From: Halodesulfovibrio marinisediminis DSM 17456
GTDB lineage: Bacteria > Desulfobacterota > Desulfovibrionia > Desulfovibrionales > Desulfovibrionaceae
Assembly (NCBI RefSeq): GCF_900129975.1
Contig: NZ_FSRG01000006.1
Span: 578,299 to 642,298 of the forward strand
Length of the DNA stretch: 64,000 nt
Direction: 5' to 3'
Shown here: piece after piece, positions 9,254-17,394 of the stretch
How positions within the stretch are numbered: the stretch's first letter is position 1
Layout: each line of letters starts with the position of its first letter
The notes under the pieces: generated by a model
Database searches by the model: none
What the model saw: only the letters and a program-made list of their open reading frames with translations
Told to the model about the DNA's origin: nothing
Translations under genes and position numbers: made by a program

Positions 9254-9318
9254 CTGTTGTATTTGACAGTGCACCTGTTATATTTAACAGAAGCCGCCGC
9301 AACTATCATATGTGACAG
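9254..9318. promoter_or_regulatory. Three related 16-base palindromic sites upstream of sigma-54 activator
   Basis: CTGTTGTATTTGACAG (9254-9269), CTGTTATATTTAACAG (9275-9290, arms perfect) and CTATCATATGTGACAG (9303-9318) share the consensus CTRTYNTATNTRACAG. The first two are exactly 21 bases apart, two helical turns, so they face the same side. They end 15 bases before the activator ATG, consistent with autoregulation. The binding protein is not known. Confidence 0.5.
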
Positions 9319-9333
9319 GATGAAGGTGCCCAT

Positions 9334-10890
9334 ATGCCGCCACAAAATTTTTTTAGAAGCGTTACCAAAATCATTTGCTCAACGCTCAACCTGCAAAACG
9401 CGATTACAAACCTGTATCAATATCTTCAGAAAAACCTGCCTGTAGATACAATAAATTTCGATATTTACGATGATGAGAAGCGTGTATTACACAACATAAT
9501 ATCTGTGCATGAAGGTGCCACACGCCTTATTGCGGACCTTACGATCAATGAATCCATCCATCAAAAATTCATGCGTACCGCTGCTGATGTGAATATGCTC
9601 TCAGGCTATATTCCCAATTCGAACGACGAAGACATCACACGCAAAGTCAGTAAGCGCATCGGCATCAAGGATTTTTCCGGTGTAATCTGCTACCTGCGTA
9701 TTGATGGTGAACTCTTAGGAGTCGCTACCTTTGCACGGTCCAAAGTACATGCCTTCTCAGAAGAAGAAATTGATACGCTTTCTTCCCTTAACGACCCTCT
9801 TACTATTGCAATGGTCAATGCTCTTCGCTTTGATGAGCTAAAAGCAGTTAAAGATCAGCTTCAAGACGACAACAAATTTCTGCAACGCGAACTTGCTAAA
9901 AAGGCAGGTGAAACTGTTATCGGTGCGCGCACTGGATTAAAAAACACACTCAATATGCTTTCACAGGTAGCAAACACCGATGTGCCTGTAATGCTGCTGG
10001 GAGAAACCGGTGTTGGTAAGGAAGTATTGGCAAATGCCCTGCACCGCATGTCACCAAGACACGATAAACCTTTCATCACAGTTAACTGTGGGGCTATTCC
10101 GGAATCCCTTGTAGACAGCGTCCTCTTTGGACACGAGAAGGGAGCATTTACAGGTGCAGCTCAACAACGAAAAGGACGTTTTGAACGCGCTAACGGTGGC
10201 ACCCTGCTCCTTGACGAAATAGGCGAGCTTCCACCGGATGCACAGGTGCGTCTCCTCCGCGTATTGCAGGAAAAGACCATTGAACGTGTCGGCGGCGACA
10301 CAGAGATACCTATTGATGCCCGAATCATTGCCGCAACACACAGGGACTTGAAAAAACTGGTGGATGAAGGAAAGTTCCGCGAAGACTTATGGTTCCGGCT
10401 CAGTACCTTTCCAGTTGTCGTCCCTCCCCTTCGAGAGCGCAAGGTAGATATTCCTCTACTACTGGCGCATTTCTTGACAACCTGTTCTGCTAAACTTGGC
10501 GTACCACAGCCGGCCGTAACACCTGAAGGCATAGAAAACTTAACGAGCTATCATTGGCCCGGAAATGTACGTGAAATGCACAATGTAGTGGAACGCCAAA
10601 TAATTTTAGGGCAAGGCAAGCCGCTAACATTTTCTAGCCTGAAATTTTCTGGGGATTCTCAAGACTCTGTTGCAACTACTAAAGCCACCGCAACGCCTCT
10701 AGTGCTCAATAGCCAACAAGCCTTTCCGACGCTCGACGAGGTTACACGCATGTACATTGAAAAAGCCTTGCAGCACTGTAACGGAAAAATTGAAGGGGCA
10801 GACGGAGCCGCTCAGCTTCTCGGGGTTAATGCATCCACCCTTCGCCATCGGATGCGAAAGCTAGGAATAGTTTTTGGAAAAAAGCGATAA
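9334..10890 (+). CDS. Sigma-54-dependent transcriptional activator with N-terminal GAF-like domain
   Basis: This 518-residue protein has a GAF-type sensory domain (about 10-175), a short coiled linker (about 175-195), an AAA+ domain with Walker A GETGVGKE, the sigma-54 contact GAFTGA and Walker [14 protein letters not shown] (about 200-435), and a C-terminal Fis-like helix-turn-helix ending in [13 protein letters not shown]. This is the NorR/FhlA architecture: ligand sensing through GAF rather than phosphorylation. It is transcribed divergently from the RND operon, with palindromic sites just before its ATG. The target promoter is not identified; neither neighbouring gene has a clear -24/-12 element. 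Confidence 0.92.
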   Translation: MPPQNFFRSVTKIICSTLNLQNAITNLYQYLQKNLPVDTINFDIYDDEKRVLHNIISVHEGATRLIADLTINESIHQKFMRTAADVNMLSGYIPNSNDEDITRKVSKRIGIKDFSGVICYLRIDGELLGVATFARSKVHAFSEEEIDTLSSLNDPLTIAMVNALRFDELKAVKDQLQDDNKFLQRELAKKAGETVIGARTGLKNTLNMLSQVANTDVPVMLLGETGVGKEVLANALHRMSPRHDKPFITVNCGAIPESLVDSVLFGHEKGAFTGAAQQRKGRFERANGGTLLLDEIGELPPDAQVRLLRVLQEKTIERVGGDTEIPIDARIIAATHRDLKKLVDEGKFREDLWFRLSTFPVVVPPLRERKVDIPLLLAHFLTTCSAKLGVPQPAVTPEGIENLTSYHWPGNVREMHNVVERQIILGQGKPLTFSSLKFSGDSQDSVATTKATATPLVLNSQQAFPTLDEVTRMYIEKALQHCNGKIEGADGAAQLLGVNASTLRHRMRKLGIVFGKKR

Positions 10891-10893
10891 TAC

Positions 10894-10935
10894 AAAAGCC
10901 CCCTCGCATATCCATTATGTAGGCGAGGGGGCTTT
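10894..10935. terminator. Bidirectional terminator between activator and peroxiredoxin-like gene
   Basis: AAAGCCCCCTCGC pairs with GCGAGGGGGCTTT. A-rich and T-rich flanks serve both convergent genes. Confidence 0.88.
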
Positions 10936-10982
10936 AATCATTGAAATTCATTCTACTTGGTCTCCAACGAAAGCTGCTCCGT

Positions 10983-11651
10983 TTAAAGCGCATCAAGCTG
11001 AATCAAAATCTCTGAAGGTTCAAGCCGAACGGTATAGTCCGTATCCAAAAACGTGTACAAGATGGTACTGTCAGTATCTATAATATAGACAGCAGGAATA
11101 GGCAGTTCCCATTTTGCATTTCCATTGGCTTTTTCAAGATTGATGTTGAAGCCTTTGTATACCTCACACAAATCTTCATCCAAGGAAAAGACTATTCCGA
11201 ACTGACGCGCAACGCCGTTATCTGGGTCTGTCAGCACCTCAAACGGAATAACACGTTTTTCTTCCTCTGACAGAGAGTCATCCGGTAGCTGCGGAGAAAT
11301 GGCGACCAAGACTGCTCCGCGCGCTTCGATTTCTTGTTGAACATCACGTAATGCCTTCAACTGAAGGTTACAGTATGGTCACCACCCGCCCCTATAGAAG
11401 CAGATAACCAAACGTTTTGCCTTACGCAATTTTGTAGAATCAACAGGAACACCCTGAACATTTTTCAAAACAAAGTCAGGAGCACGGTCTCCTACGTGTT
11501 TGGCATTATCAAGAATACCTGAGTCCTTTAACAGCTGTGCAGAATTGTTCATGGTATCCTGCACTGACTGGAGAGCCATTCTTGTAAATTCTTCTCTTAC
11601 TGCGGCAAGCTTATCTGATAATCTTTCTACCATATCTTTGTCCCGTTTCAC
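10983..11651 (-). CDS. Peroxiredoxin-like selenoprotein (AhpC/TSA family, in-frame UGA = Sec91)
   Basis: Read through one in-frame TGA (11379-11381), this gives a continuous 222-residue thioredoxin-fold peroxidase. The N-terminal half is helical (ERLSDKLAAVREEF), followed by GDRAPDFVLKNVQG, VICFYRGGW, the UGA codon, then PYCNLQLKALRDVQ. Homologous peroxiredoxin-like proteins have RGGWCPYC here, so UGA replaces the first Cys of CxxC, giving UPYC. A SECIS-like hairpin follows immediately. The downstream half is intact (ISPQLPDDSL, VLTDPDNGVARQFGI), so this is not a decayed gene. GTG at 11651 is used; an ATG at 11633 with GGGA upstream is an alternative. It would reduce peroxides using a thiol donor. 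It lies 13 bases after the HAD gene. Confidence 0.85.
11348..11371 (-). promoter_or_regulatory. Bacterial SECIS-like hairpin directly after in-frame UGA
   Basis: On the mRNA strand, GUAA pairs with UUAC and, across a CA bulge, CCUUC pairs with GAAGG, closing the tetraloop AGUU. The loop carries the GU expected for SelB binding and starts about 16 bases after the UGA, within the normal bacterial range. The hairpin lies inside the coding region of the peroxiredoxin-like gene. Confidence 0.75.
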
Positions 11652-11664
11652 TTACTATGCCTTA

Positions 11665-12522
11665 CTATAACGGATTAATTGCGTTCCGATATCGTAACAC
11701 GTCATAGAGTTCATTCAGATTCTCAACCGTTATGGTCGGCTCTATGCCCCATGGGTCAAATACACTGGAGGCTGAACGACGAATCCAAGCCGCCTGTAAA
11801 CCAGCTACCTTTGCTCCAATCACATCAAACGGATTGGAAGAAATAAGCCAGATCTTGTGTAGTTCCGGTGTAATAGTTAAAAATGCATCGTCTTGCATTT
11901 CAGGCTCAGCATCCTCAAGACCAGATTCTACGTAGTGCAGACACTGCCGATCCTGCACATTCAGATCAACTATCCGTTTTTTCTCAAGTACGGATGAATT
12001 TTCATCCAAGCATGTACCACTATTAGAATGAAATTGCGTAATATATTCTACAAGATATCTATACGCAATGCGCGACGGCTTATACATCTTAATAGAATCC
12101 ACACTCACAATATCCTGCACATATGAACGTAATCCTGCATAAGATAAAGCCGCATCGACATCATCCGCTGTACCATTACTAAATACAAAACATTCGGCAT
12201 CGGTAAAGGCGAATTTAGGTAGTGCAATCTTGGCGTCCTCAAATGCAGGTAAGGCTACGTGACGGAGAAAAAGGGCTTCTTTTTCCTCACTTGTAAAGCA
12301 AACGCGAAACTCCTCGCAGGTATATTCAAAGGCATACCGCATACACTGCGAAAACGGTTCATACCGTCGCATAAGCCCCATCCGGTACGAATACTCAAGC
12401 TGCTTATTTCGCCATTGGCTGGCAAAAAAAGCAGCACATTCGCCCAACTTTATCTCAAGCAATGCGGTTACATCCGCAGTGTCCACAAGCGTTCCATATA
12501 CATCAAAAACAAGGGTATGCAT
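11665..12522 (-). CDS. HAD-superfamily hydrolase, haloacid dehalogenase type II-like, with insertion
   Basis: This 285-residue protein has HAD motif I DVYGTLVD (nucleophile Asp7), motif II FSNG, motif III KPSRIAY with its Lys, and motif IV SSNPFDVIGAK. The order and spacing match the haloacid dehalogenase/epoxide hydrolase-like subclass with a helical cap. Family members are usually about 220-240 residues. The excess is about 55 polar residues between motif III and motif IV, around 168-225, with Cys and acidic residues. It is cytoplasmic. It lies 93 bases downstream of the hybrid kinase gene and 13 bases upstream of the selenoprotein gene, so the three may be cotranscribed. The substrate is unknown. 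Confidence 0.82.
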   Translation of the reverse strand: MHTLVFDVYGTLVDTADVTALLEIKLGECAAFFASQWRNKQLEYSYRMGLMRRYEPFSQCMRYAFEYTCEEFRVCFTSEEKEALFLRHVALPAFEDAKIALPKFAFTDAECFVFSNGTADDVDAALSYAGLRSYVQDIVSVDSIKMYKPSRIAYRYLVEYITQFHSNSGTCLDENSSVLEKKRIVDLNVQDRQCLHYVESGLEDAEPEMQDDAFLTITPELHKIWLISSNPFDVIGAKVAGLQAAWIRRSASSVFDPWGIEPTITVENLNELYDVLRYRNAINPL

Positions 12523-12615
12523 CTCTACTCCTGCCTGACCTTACTCTTTACTTCTATTTTTAAGAGTACCACAGGGACACCTGCTCAGCGATACCTTTAT
12601 CCCACTAGGCCACAA

Positions 12616-15123
12616 TTACAGCTTACGTCGCAGTAATTCCTGCACCGCTCTTCCCAAATCTTGTAGCTCAAAAGGCTTAAGTAATACCTTTCGAATACCG
12701 TTCTGACCTTCTTTAATAGAATCAATTGCATCGGAGTATCCAGAACATAGGATTATTGGAAGATCAGGACGTATTATATGAACAGCGGTCGCCAGTTTAT
12801 CCCCAGTCAGTTTCGGCATGGTTTGATCAGTTATCAGTAAGTCAATCGAATACGGATTATCCCGAAACGCACCGAGGGCTTCAGCTGAATCATTATATGG
12901 CCTGACATCGTATCCCAAATCTTCCAATGCTGCTGAATACACCTTCACAAGGTCTTCTTCATCATCCACTAACATTATACTTCCTTCACCTTCCGTGAGA
13001 GGCACGGCTGTAGGTATTTCTCCTTCTTCCTCACCTTTGCTGTACGGAATAAGGACAGTAAAACGAGTTCCTACCCCTTCACTACTTTCAACAGAAATAT
13101 GACCACGCATACTGGTAATGATGCCATGCACCATGGAAAGGCCCATACCAGTCCCTTCACCTTTCGGCTTTGTAGTGAAAAACGGATCAAAAATACGTCG
13201 AACATGATGCGCAGGAATGCCCTCACCTGTATCCTCAACAACTAGAGAAACATACCTCCCCCTCGACAACCCCATAAGCCGGGCTGTTCCGGCAAGCAGC
13301 TGTATGCTGGATATTGAAATAGTCAGGATTCCCCCGTTGGTACGCATGGCATATCCAGCGTTTGTTCCAAGGTTCATCACGACCTGATGCAATTGGCTGG
13401 CATCCGCCATAACCGTACAGCCATCGGCAAGCTTACTTTTTATCTCAATAGTAGAAGGAAGGGAGGGACGAAGGAGCTGTAAGACTTCCTTCACCATTGC
13501 CGAGACATCTACAAGTACCTTCTCTGGTTTTCTACGACGGGAAAAAACAAGAATTTGATGCACCATTGCCCGTGCACGCTCTGCCACTTGCTGGATGCGT
13601 TCCAAATTTGTGTGAGCACGACTTCCTTTTTCGGTGGATGGCAAAGCAAGCTCAGCATACCCTGAAATCGCGGCAATAATGTTATTGAAATCATGAGCAA
13701 TACCACCAGCAAGCGTTCCTAGCTCTTCAAGCTTCTGGCTTTGCTTAAGATGTTCTTCCATCTTGCGTTGCTCGGTAACATCACGAATCAACTCGACAAT
13801 ATTTATTAGCGCACCTGTTTCATCAAATACCGGAGTCGCAGTAACTTCGGCAGAAATCTCTTCACCGTTCTTCTTCACATAAACGGTCTCACCACGCCAC
13901 ACTCCACCGCTGCGCAACACTTTCCATAACTCTTCAAAAAATTCCTGCGGATGTTGTTTCGCTCGCAGCATAGAGATATGTCTTCCCAGCATTTCCTCTT
14001 CTGTATATTGCGTTAGATTCAACAGAGAGGCATTCACATATTCCAAAATCCCATCTGTATCTAAAATAAAGATACCATCTTCAGCCTGATCAAGCGCTGC
14101 CAGAAAACGAGTTCTATCTTTAAGCTCACGCTTTAACTCTCTAGTTCGTTCATTAACCCGTAACCGCAAGGTTCTGTTCCAAAAAATGATTCCCACAAAT
14201 GCAAGAAGCGTAAAGGAAACAATGCTAACAATTATGTACCAGATAAAACGGTTAGAAAAGAAAGCCGACAAGTAATCCTGCTGCAAATGAACCCAGCGCT
14301 TCAGAATACGTTCCCGCTCAACCGGTGTAATGTTATCCAGCGCTTTCTGAAAAATGTCCGCAAGAATGGGCATGTCTGAACGCACCCCCATACGGTAATA
14401 CAAGCGGTAGTCGGTATATCCTGCTACACGCAGGTTAGTGATTCCTTTATCTTCAATAAAATAACTTGCTTGAGGTAGAGAAATGATAGTTGCATCAATT
14501 TCATTGAATGAAACATGCAGTAGCGCGGCTAGATAGTTGTATGTGGTCTGTATATGAATATCCGGATAAAACTTTTCCACATAAGAAAGAACGTCATACC
14601 CCTTCGGCAGTGCCAGCCCCATTTTCTTTTCACTTATAACAGATAAGGAGAGCGGCTCCTTACCACTCCTGTTCGCCAGAATAGCTGTAGACAATTCAAG
14701 ATAGGGATTTGTAAAAAGCATAGCATCAGTACTTGCGGGATTCCCTGCAAATGCCGCAATAACATCAACTCTCCGTTGCTTAGCAAGCCAAAGTAATTCC
14801 TGCATGTTAGCCGGCTCAACAACCTCAAACTCTATATTCAATTCTTCCGCAACACGATGCACGTAATCTGCAACCATTCCCTGATATTCACCCTGTGCAT
14901 CAACGAACTCAAGCGGGCGTGTGTCAGGCGTGACAGCCAACACTAATGGACGATCCAGCCTTCCCAACCATTCTCGTTCCATTTCAGATAATGGATCTGT
15001 AAGACGTGTATTCTCATAAAAATACCAATATACCGGAAGAGTTGCACACAACGGCAGCAGTAAAAAAAGCACCAGATATACTGGGCTCGACTTTCGTAAG
15101 GAAGACAAGAATTCATTAATCAT
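12616..15123 (-). CDS. Hybrid sensor histidine kinase with periplasmic amino-acid-binding (SBP family 3) domain
   Basis: The 835 residues contain: membrane helix (about 16-36); periplasmic SBP family-3 domain (about 55-275, including LVLAVTPDTRPLEFVDAQGEYQG and VDVIAAFAGNP); membrane helix (about 294-315); PAS domain (about 338-455); HisKA with phosphoacceptor in GGIAHDFNN (His477); HATPase with DTGEGIP and GTGMGLSMV; and a C-terminal receiver (about 717-835, Asp in LLITDQTMP). It should sense an amino acid or related small molecule outside the inner membrane. The NtrC-type regulator is divergently encoded 278 bases away and is the likely partner. The TRAP-serine dehydratase operon beyond it suggests what is sensed, as an inference. 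Confidence 0.9.
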   Translation of the reverse strand: MINEFLSSLRKSSPVYLVLFLLLPLCATLPVYWYFYENTRLTDPLSEMEREWLGRLDRPLVLAVTPDTRPLEFVDAQGEYQGMVADYVHRVAEELNIEFEVVEPANMQELLWLAKQRRVDVIAAFAGNPASTDAMLFTNPYLELSTAILANRSGKEPLSLSVISEKKMGLALPKGYDVLSYVEKFYPDIHIQTTYNYLAALLHVSFNEIDATIISLPQASYFIEDKGITNLRVAGYTDYRLYYRMGVRSDMPILADIFQKALDNITPVERERILKRWVHLQQDYLSAFFSNRFIWYIIVSIVSFTLLAFVGIIFWNRTLRLRVNERTRELKRELKDRTRFLAALDQAEDGIFILDTDGILEYVNASLLNLTQYTEEEMLGRHISMLRAKQHPQEFFEELWKVLRSGGVWRGETVYVKKNGEEISAEVTATPVFDETGALINIVELIRDVTEQRKMEEHLKQSQKLEELGTLAGGIAHDFNNIIAAISGYAELALPSTEKGSRAHTNLERIQQVAERARAMVHQILVFSRRRKPEKVLVDVSAMVKEVLQLLRPSLPSTIEIKSKLADGCTVMADASQLHQVVMNLGTNAGYAMRTNGGILTISISSIQLLAGTARLMGLSRGRYVSLVVEDTGEGIPAHHVRRIFDPFFTTKPKGEGTGMGLSMVHGIITSMRGHISVESSEGVGTRFTVLIPYSKGEEEGEIPTAVPLTEGEGSIMLVDDEEDLVKVYSAALEDLGYDVRPYNDSAEALGAFRDNPYSIDLLITDQTMPKLTGDKLATAVHIIRPDLPIILCSGYSDAIDSIKEGQNGIRKVLLKPFELQDLGRAVQELLRRKL

Positions 15124-15401
15124 AACAAGATATTTTGTATAAATGTTATTAATATTGCATACTGAAAGTTAAGACTACTTTAATGACTGCACCATGCACT
15201 TCCATTTTTCACTTTTGTACTTTTACACCCTATACCGTATTATATTTGAGTGAGTTGATTAATGTAGCGCCACTGTTTACTAAAGCATGTCTTTACTGGC
15301 AGCATATTCCATATCTATCTTACGAAGAGATTTTGTACTCCCATGCCTTTTTTGCTTCTTTTTATAACGCTATTTAGTGGTTGAACAAAGCTGGAGTCGT
15401 G

Positions 15402-16844
15402 ATGTTTCGTATTTTAATTATTGACGATGACCCAAACATTTCCAACATCATATCCCAACTGGCGGAAGACAGCGGGTTTGAGTCCTCCATTGCCAGCAAT
15501 TTAACTGATGGTATTGCCACGCTGGAAAAGAAATCATTCGACCTGGTGTTTCTTGATGTACGCCTTCCGGACGGAAGCGGAATAAGTGCCTTACCACGCA
15601 TTCGCTCTTCAAAAGGACAACCAGACGTTATCATCATCACCGGTGCAGGCGACCCTGACGGAGCAGAACTGGCAATTCAAAACGGCGCATGGGACTACAT
15701 AGAGAAGGGAAGCAGCTTAAAACAAATTACTTTTTCAATGGAACGAGCCCTCAAATTCAGAGAGAGAAACAAGGAGTGGTCTGAGCGCATCATTAAAAGG
15801 GATTCACTTATAGGTGACAGCCCCGCTCTGCAGTCTGTTTTGGAAAACATTTCCGTTGCAGCCACTGGTGATGCAAGTGTTTTGATTACAGGTGAAACAG
15901 GTACAGGGAAGGAAGTTGTTGCACGCACCGTTCATGAAAACAGCAGCCGTGCAGAGGGCCCTTTTGTGGTGCTGGACTGTGCCTCCATTCCAGAAAACCT
16001 TGTGGAAGGTGAACTCTTCGGACACATCAAAGGTTCATTCACCGGAGCCACTACCACCCAGAAAGGGGTTATCGAACAAGCTGACGGCGGCACTCTCTTT
16101 CTAGATGAGGTTGGCGAACTCCCGCTTCCTACCCAATCCGCATTCCTGCGCGTATTACAAGAAAAACGCTACCGTCCGATCGGTTCCACATCTGAAAAGA
16201 CAAGCAACTTCCGCCTTGTTGCTGCAACAAACCGGAATCTTGAAAAAATGTGCGAAGAAGGCACGTTTAGAACCGACTTATACTACCGACTAAAATCCTG
16301 TTCCATGGAAATACCTCCCCTTCGAAATCGTCTTGAGGACGTTCCCGCTCTTACAAAATTCCACACAAAACGTCTTTGTGCCAAATACAGCACATCCACC
16401 AAAAGACTTTCAAAAGAACTTATCACGACACTTATGCATTATGAGTGGCCAGGCAACGTACGAGAACTAGTGCAAACACTTGAACGCATCATCATGCGTG
16501 CAAAAGGCGAGTCAACACTCTATCCGGAACATCTGCCTGTGGACATCCGTGCACGTGCCGCAGGTAAGATGCTGCGCCCTATTGGGGAAGAAACTCCGCT
16601 TGCAGAACAAAATGATTCCAGCATTCTTACACCAGTCCCTGCGGAGGCTCTCTCATCACTCTTCAGTGGAGAATTCCCTTCTTTCAAGTTATTCCGCACA
16701 ACCTGCATTGCTCAAATTGAAAAGGTTTATCTCGAGAACCTTATCCGACAAGCTAACGGTTCTATTAAGGAAGCCTGTAAACTTTCTGGTCTGTCACGTA
16801 CCCGTTTATATGTTCTCATGAAAGAGCATGACATCTCCAGATAA
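15402..16844 (+). CDS. NtrC-family sigma-54 response regulator
   Basis: This 480-residue regulator starts MFRILIIDDD; the ATG at 15402 has GGAG 5 bases upstream, preferred over an in-frame TTG 7 codons earlier. The receiver domain (1-120) has phosphorylatable Asp52 in FLDVRLPDG. The AAA+ domain (about 135-370) has Walker A GETGTGKE and Walker B GGTLFLDEVGELP. The sigma-54 contact reads GSFTGA instead of the usual GAFTGA. A Fis-type helix-turn-helix ends the protein (ACKLSGLSRTRLYVLMKEH). It is divergent from its presumed kinase and 550 bases upstream of the TRAP operon, whose promoter has sigma-54 hallmarks. Confidence 0.93.
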   Translation: MFRILIIDDDPNISNIISQLAEDSGFESSIASNLTDGIATLEKKSFDLVFLDVRLPDGSGISALPRIRSSKGQPDVIIITGAGDPDGAELAIQNGAWDYIEKGSSLKQITFSMERALKFRERNKEWSERIIKRDSLIGDSPALQSVLENISVAATGDASVLITGETGTGKEVVARTVHENSSRAEGPFVVLDCASIPENLVEGELFGHIKGSFTGATTTQKGVIEQADGGTLFLDEVGELPLPTQSAFLRVLQEKRYRPIGSTSEKTSNFRLVAATNRNLEKMCEEGTFRTDLYYRLKSCSMEIPPLRNRLEDVPALTKFHTKRLCAKYSTSTKRLSKELITTLMHYEWPGNVRELVQTLERIIMRAKGESTLYPEHLPVDIRARAAGKMLRPIGEETPLAEQNDSSILTPVPAEALSSLFSGEFPSFKLFRTTCIAQIEKVYLENLIRQANGSIKEACKLSGLSRTRLYVLMKEHDISR

Positions 16845-16860
16845 AGCACATGTAATCCGC

Positions 16861-17230
16861 AAGTGAATATAAACAAATGATTGATGTTCACTTTTACAAA
16901 ACATTCTGACTGATTACGCAAACAACTCAATCCTCCATCCCTCTCCATCTTCACATCATCCGGTAAACAAAGATAAGCTCTGCTGTGCAGAAATCAGTAA
17001 CTCCTTCCTTTACGCTTAACTGCTGAGCAACCATTCAATTCCTTGTGCTACCCAAAATAACTTTGACCTTATGATCAAAGAAACAAGTTTACAATAACAA
17101 TCCTAAATAAAACATATAGATAACTCATCTACCCAATAAAAAAACATACTGCATGTACTGTTTTTATGAACACCCACTTTACCCTGTCCCGTTTTTGTGA
17201 ACATTCCAATATGCATTTTCATTCACTTTT
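16861..17230. promoter_or_regulatory. Repeated TTTTTRTGAACA motifs, probable upstream activator sites
   Basis: Two direct copies, TTTTTATGAACA (17161-17172) and TTTTTGTGAACA (17192-17203), lie 31 bases apart, about three helical turns. Related copies are AAGTGAATA (16861-16869), inverted TGTTCACTTTT (16885-16895) and inverted ATTCACTTTT (17221-17230). The direct pair lies about 90-130 bases before the sigma-54 promoter, the usual distance for NtrC-type enhancers. The binding protein is inferred to be the adjacent regulator. Confidence 0.6.
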
Positions 17231-17289
17231 GCAGGACAAAAAGAGCGGTTAAATTAATAACCACTCTAAAAGATGATTTTTTCTACATA

Positions 17290-17305
17290 TGGCACACTCT
17301 ACGCA
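17290..17305 (+). promoter_or_regulatory. Sigma-54 promoter of TRAP-sdaA operon
   Basis: TGGCACACTCTACGCA has the invariant GG and GC exactly 10 bases apart. The -24 element TGGCAC is perfect and the -12 element ACGCA is near-consensus. The expected transcription start is about 17317, 78 bases before the binding-protein ATG. Confidence 0.75.
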
Positions 17306-17394
17306 TAAAGTGGGCGTGAGCTGTGATGCTCGCGTGGGAGGAAGGACTCTGAAGTGGATCAGAGTTCGATCAATAAATTCTAGGAGTTACTGTA

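Larger units (their letters stand above)
8875..9333. other. Divergent intergenic region between RND operon and sigma-54 activator
   Basis: About 460 bases without a gene. It contains the palindrome at 8957-8984 near the RND side and three related 16-base palindromes at 9254-9318 near the activator side. I found no convincing sigma-54 promoter facing the RND operon. Confidence 0.6.
16845..17394 (+). other. Regulatory region upstream of TRAP-sdaA operon, 550 bases
   Basis: No gene. AT-rich DNA carries five copies of a motif like AAAAGTGAACA between 16861 and 17230 and a sigma-54 promoter at 17290-17305. About 90 bases of leader precede the binding-protein gene. Confidence 0.65.

Noticed and set aside
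9254..9290. Rex (NAD-sensing) operators before the sigma-54 activator.
   Set aside because: The TGTTA/TAACA arms are present, but the spacing is 4 rather than the 6 bases of the Rex consensus.
10983..11651. Two separate small genes or a pseudogene split by a stop codon.
   Set aside because: Both halves are in the same frame, the only interruption is TGA at the catalytic position, and a SECIS-like hairpin follows it. Selenocysteine is the better reading.
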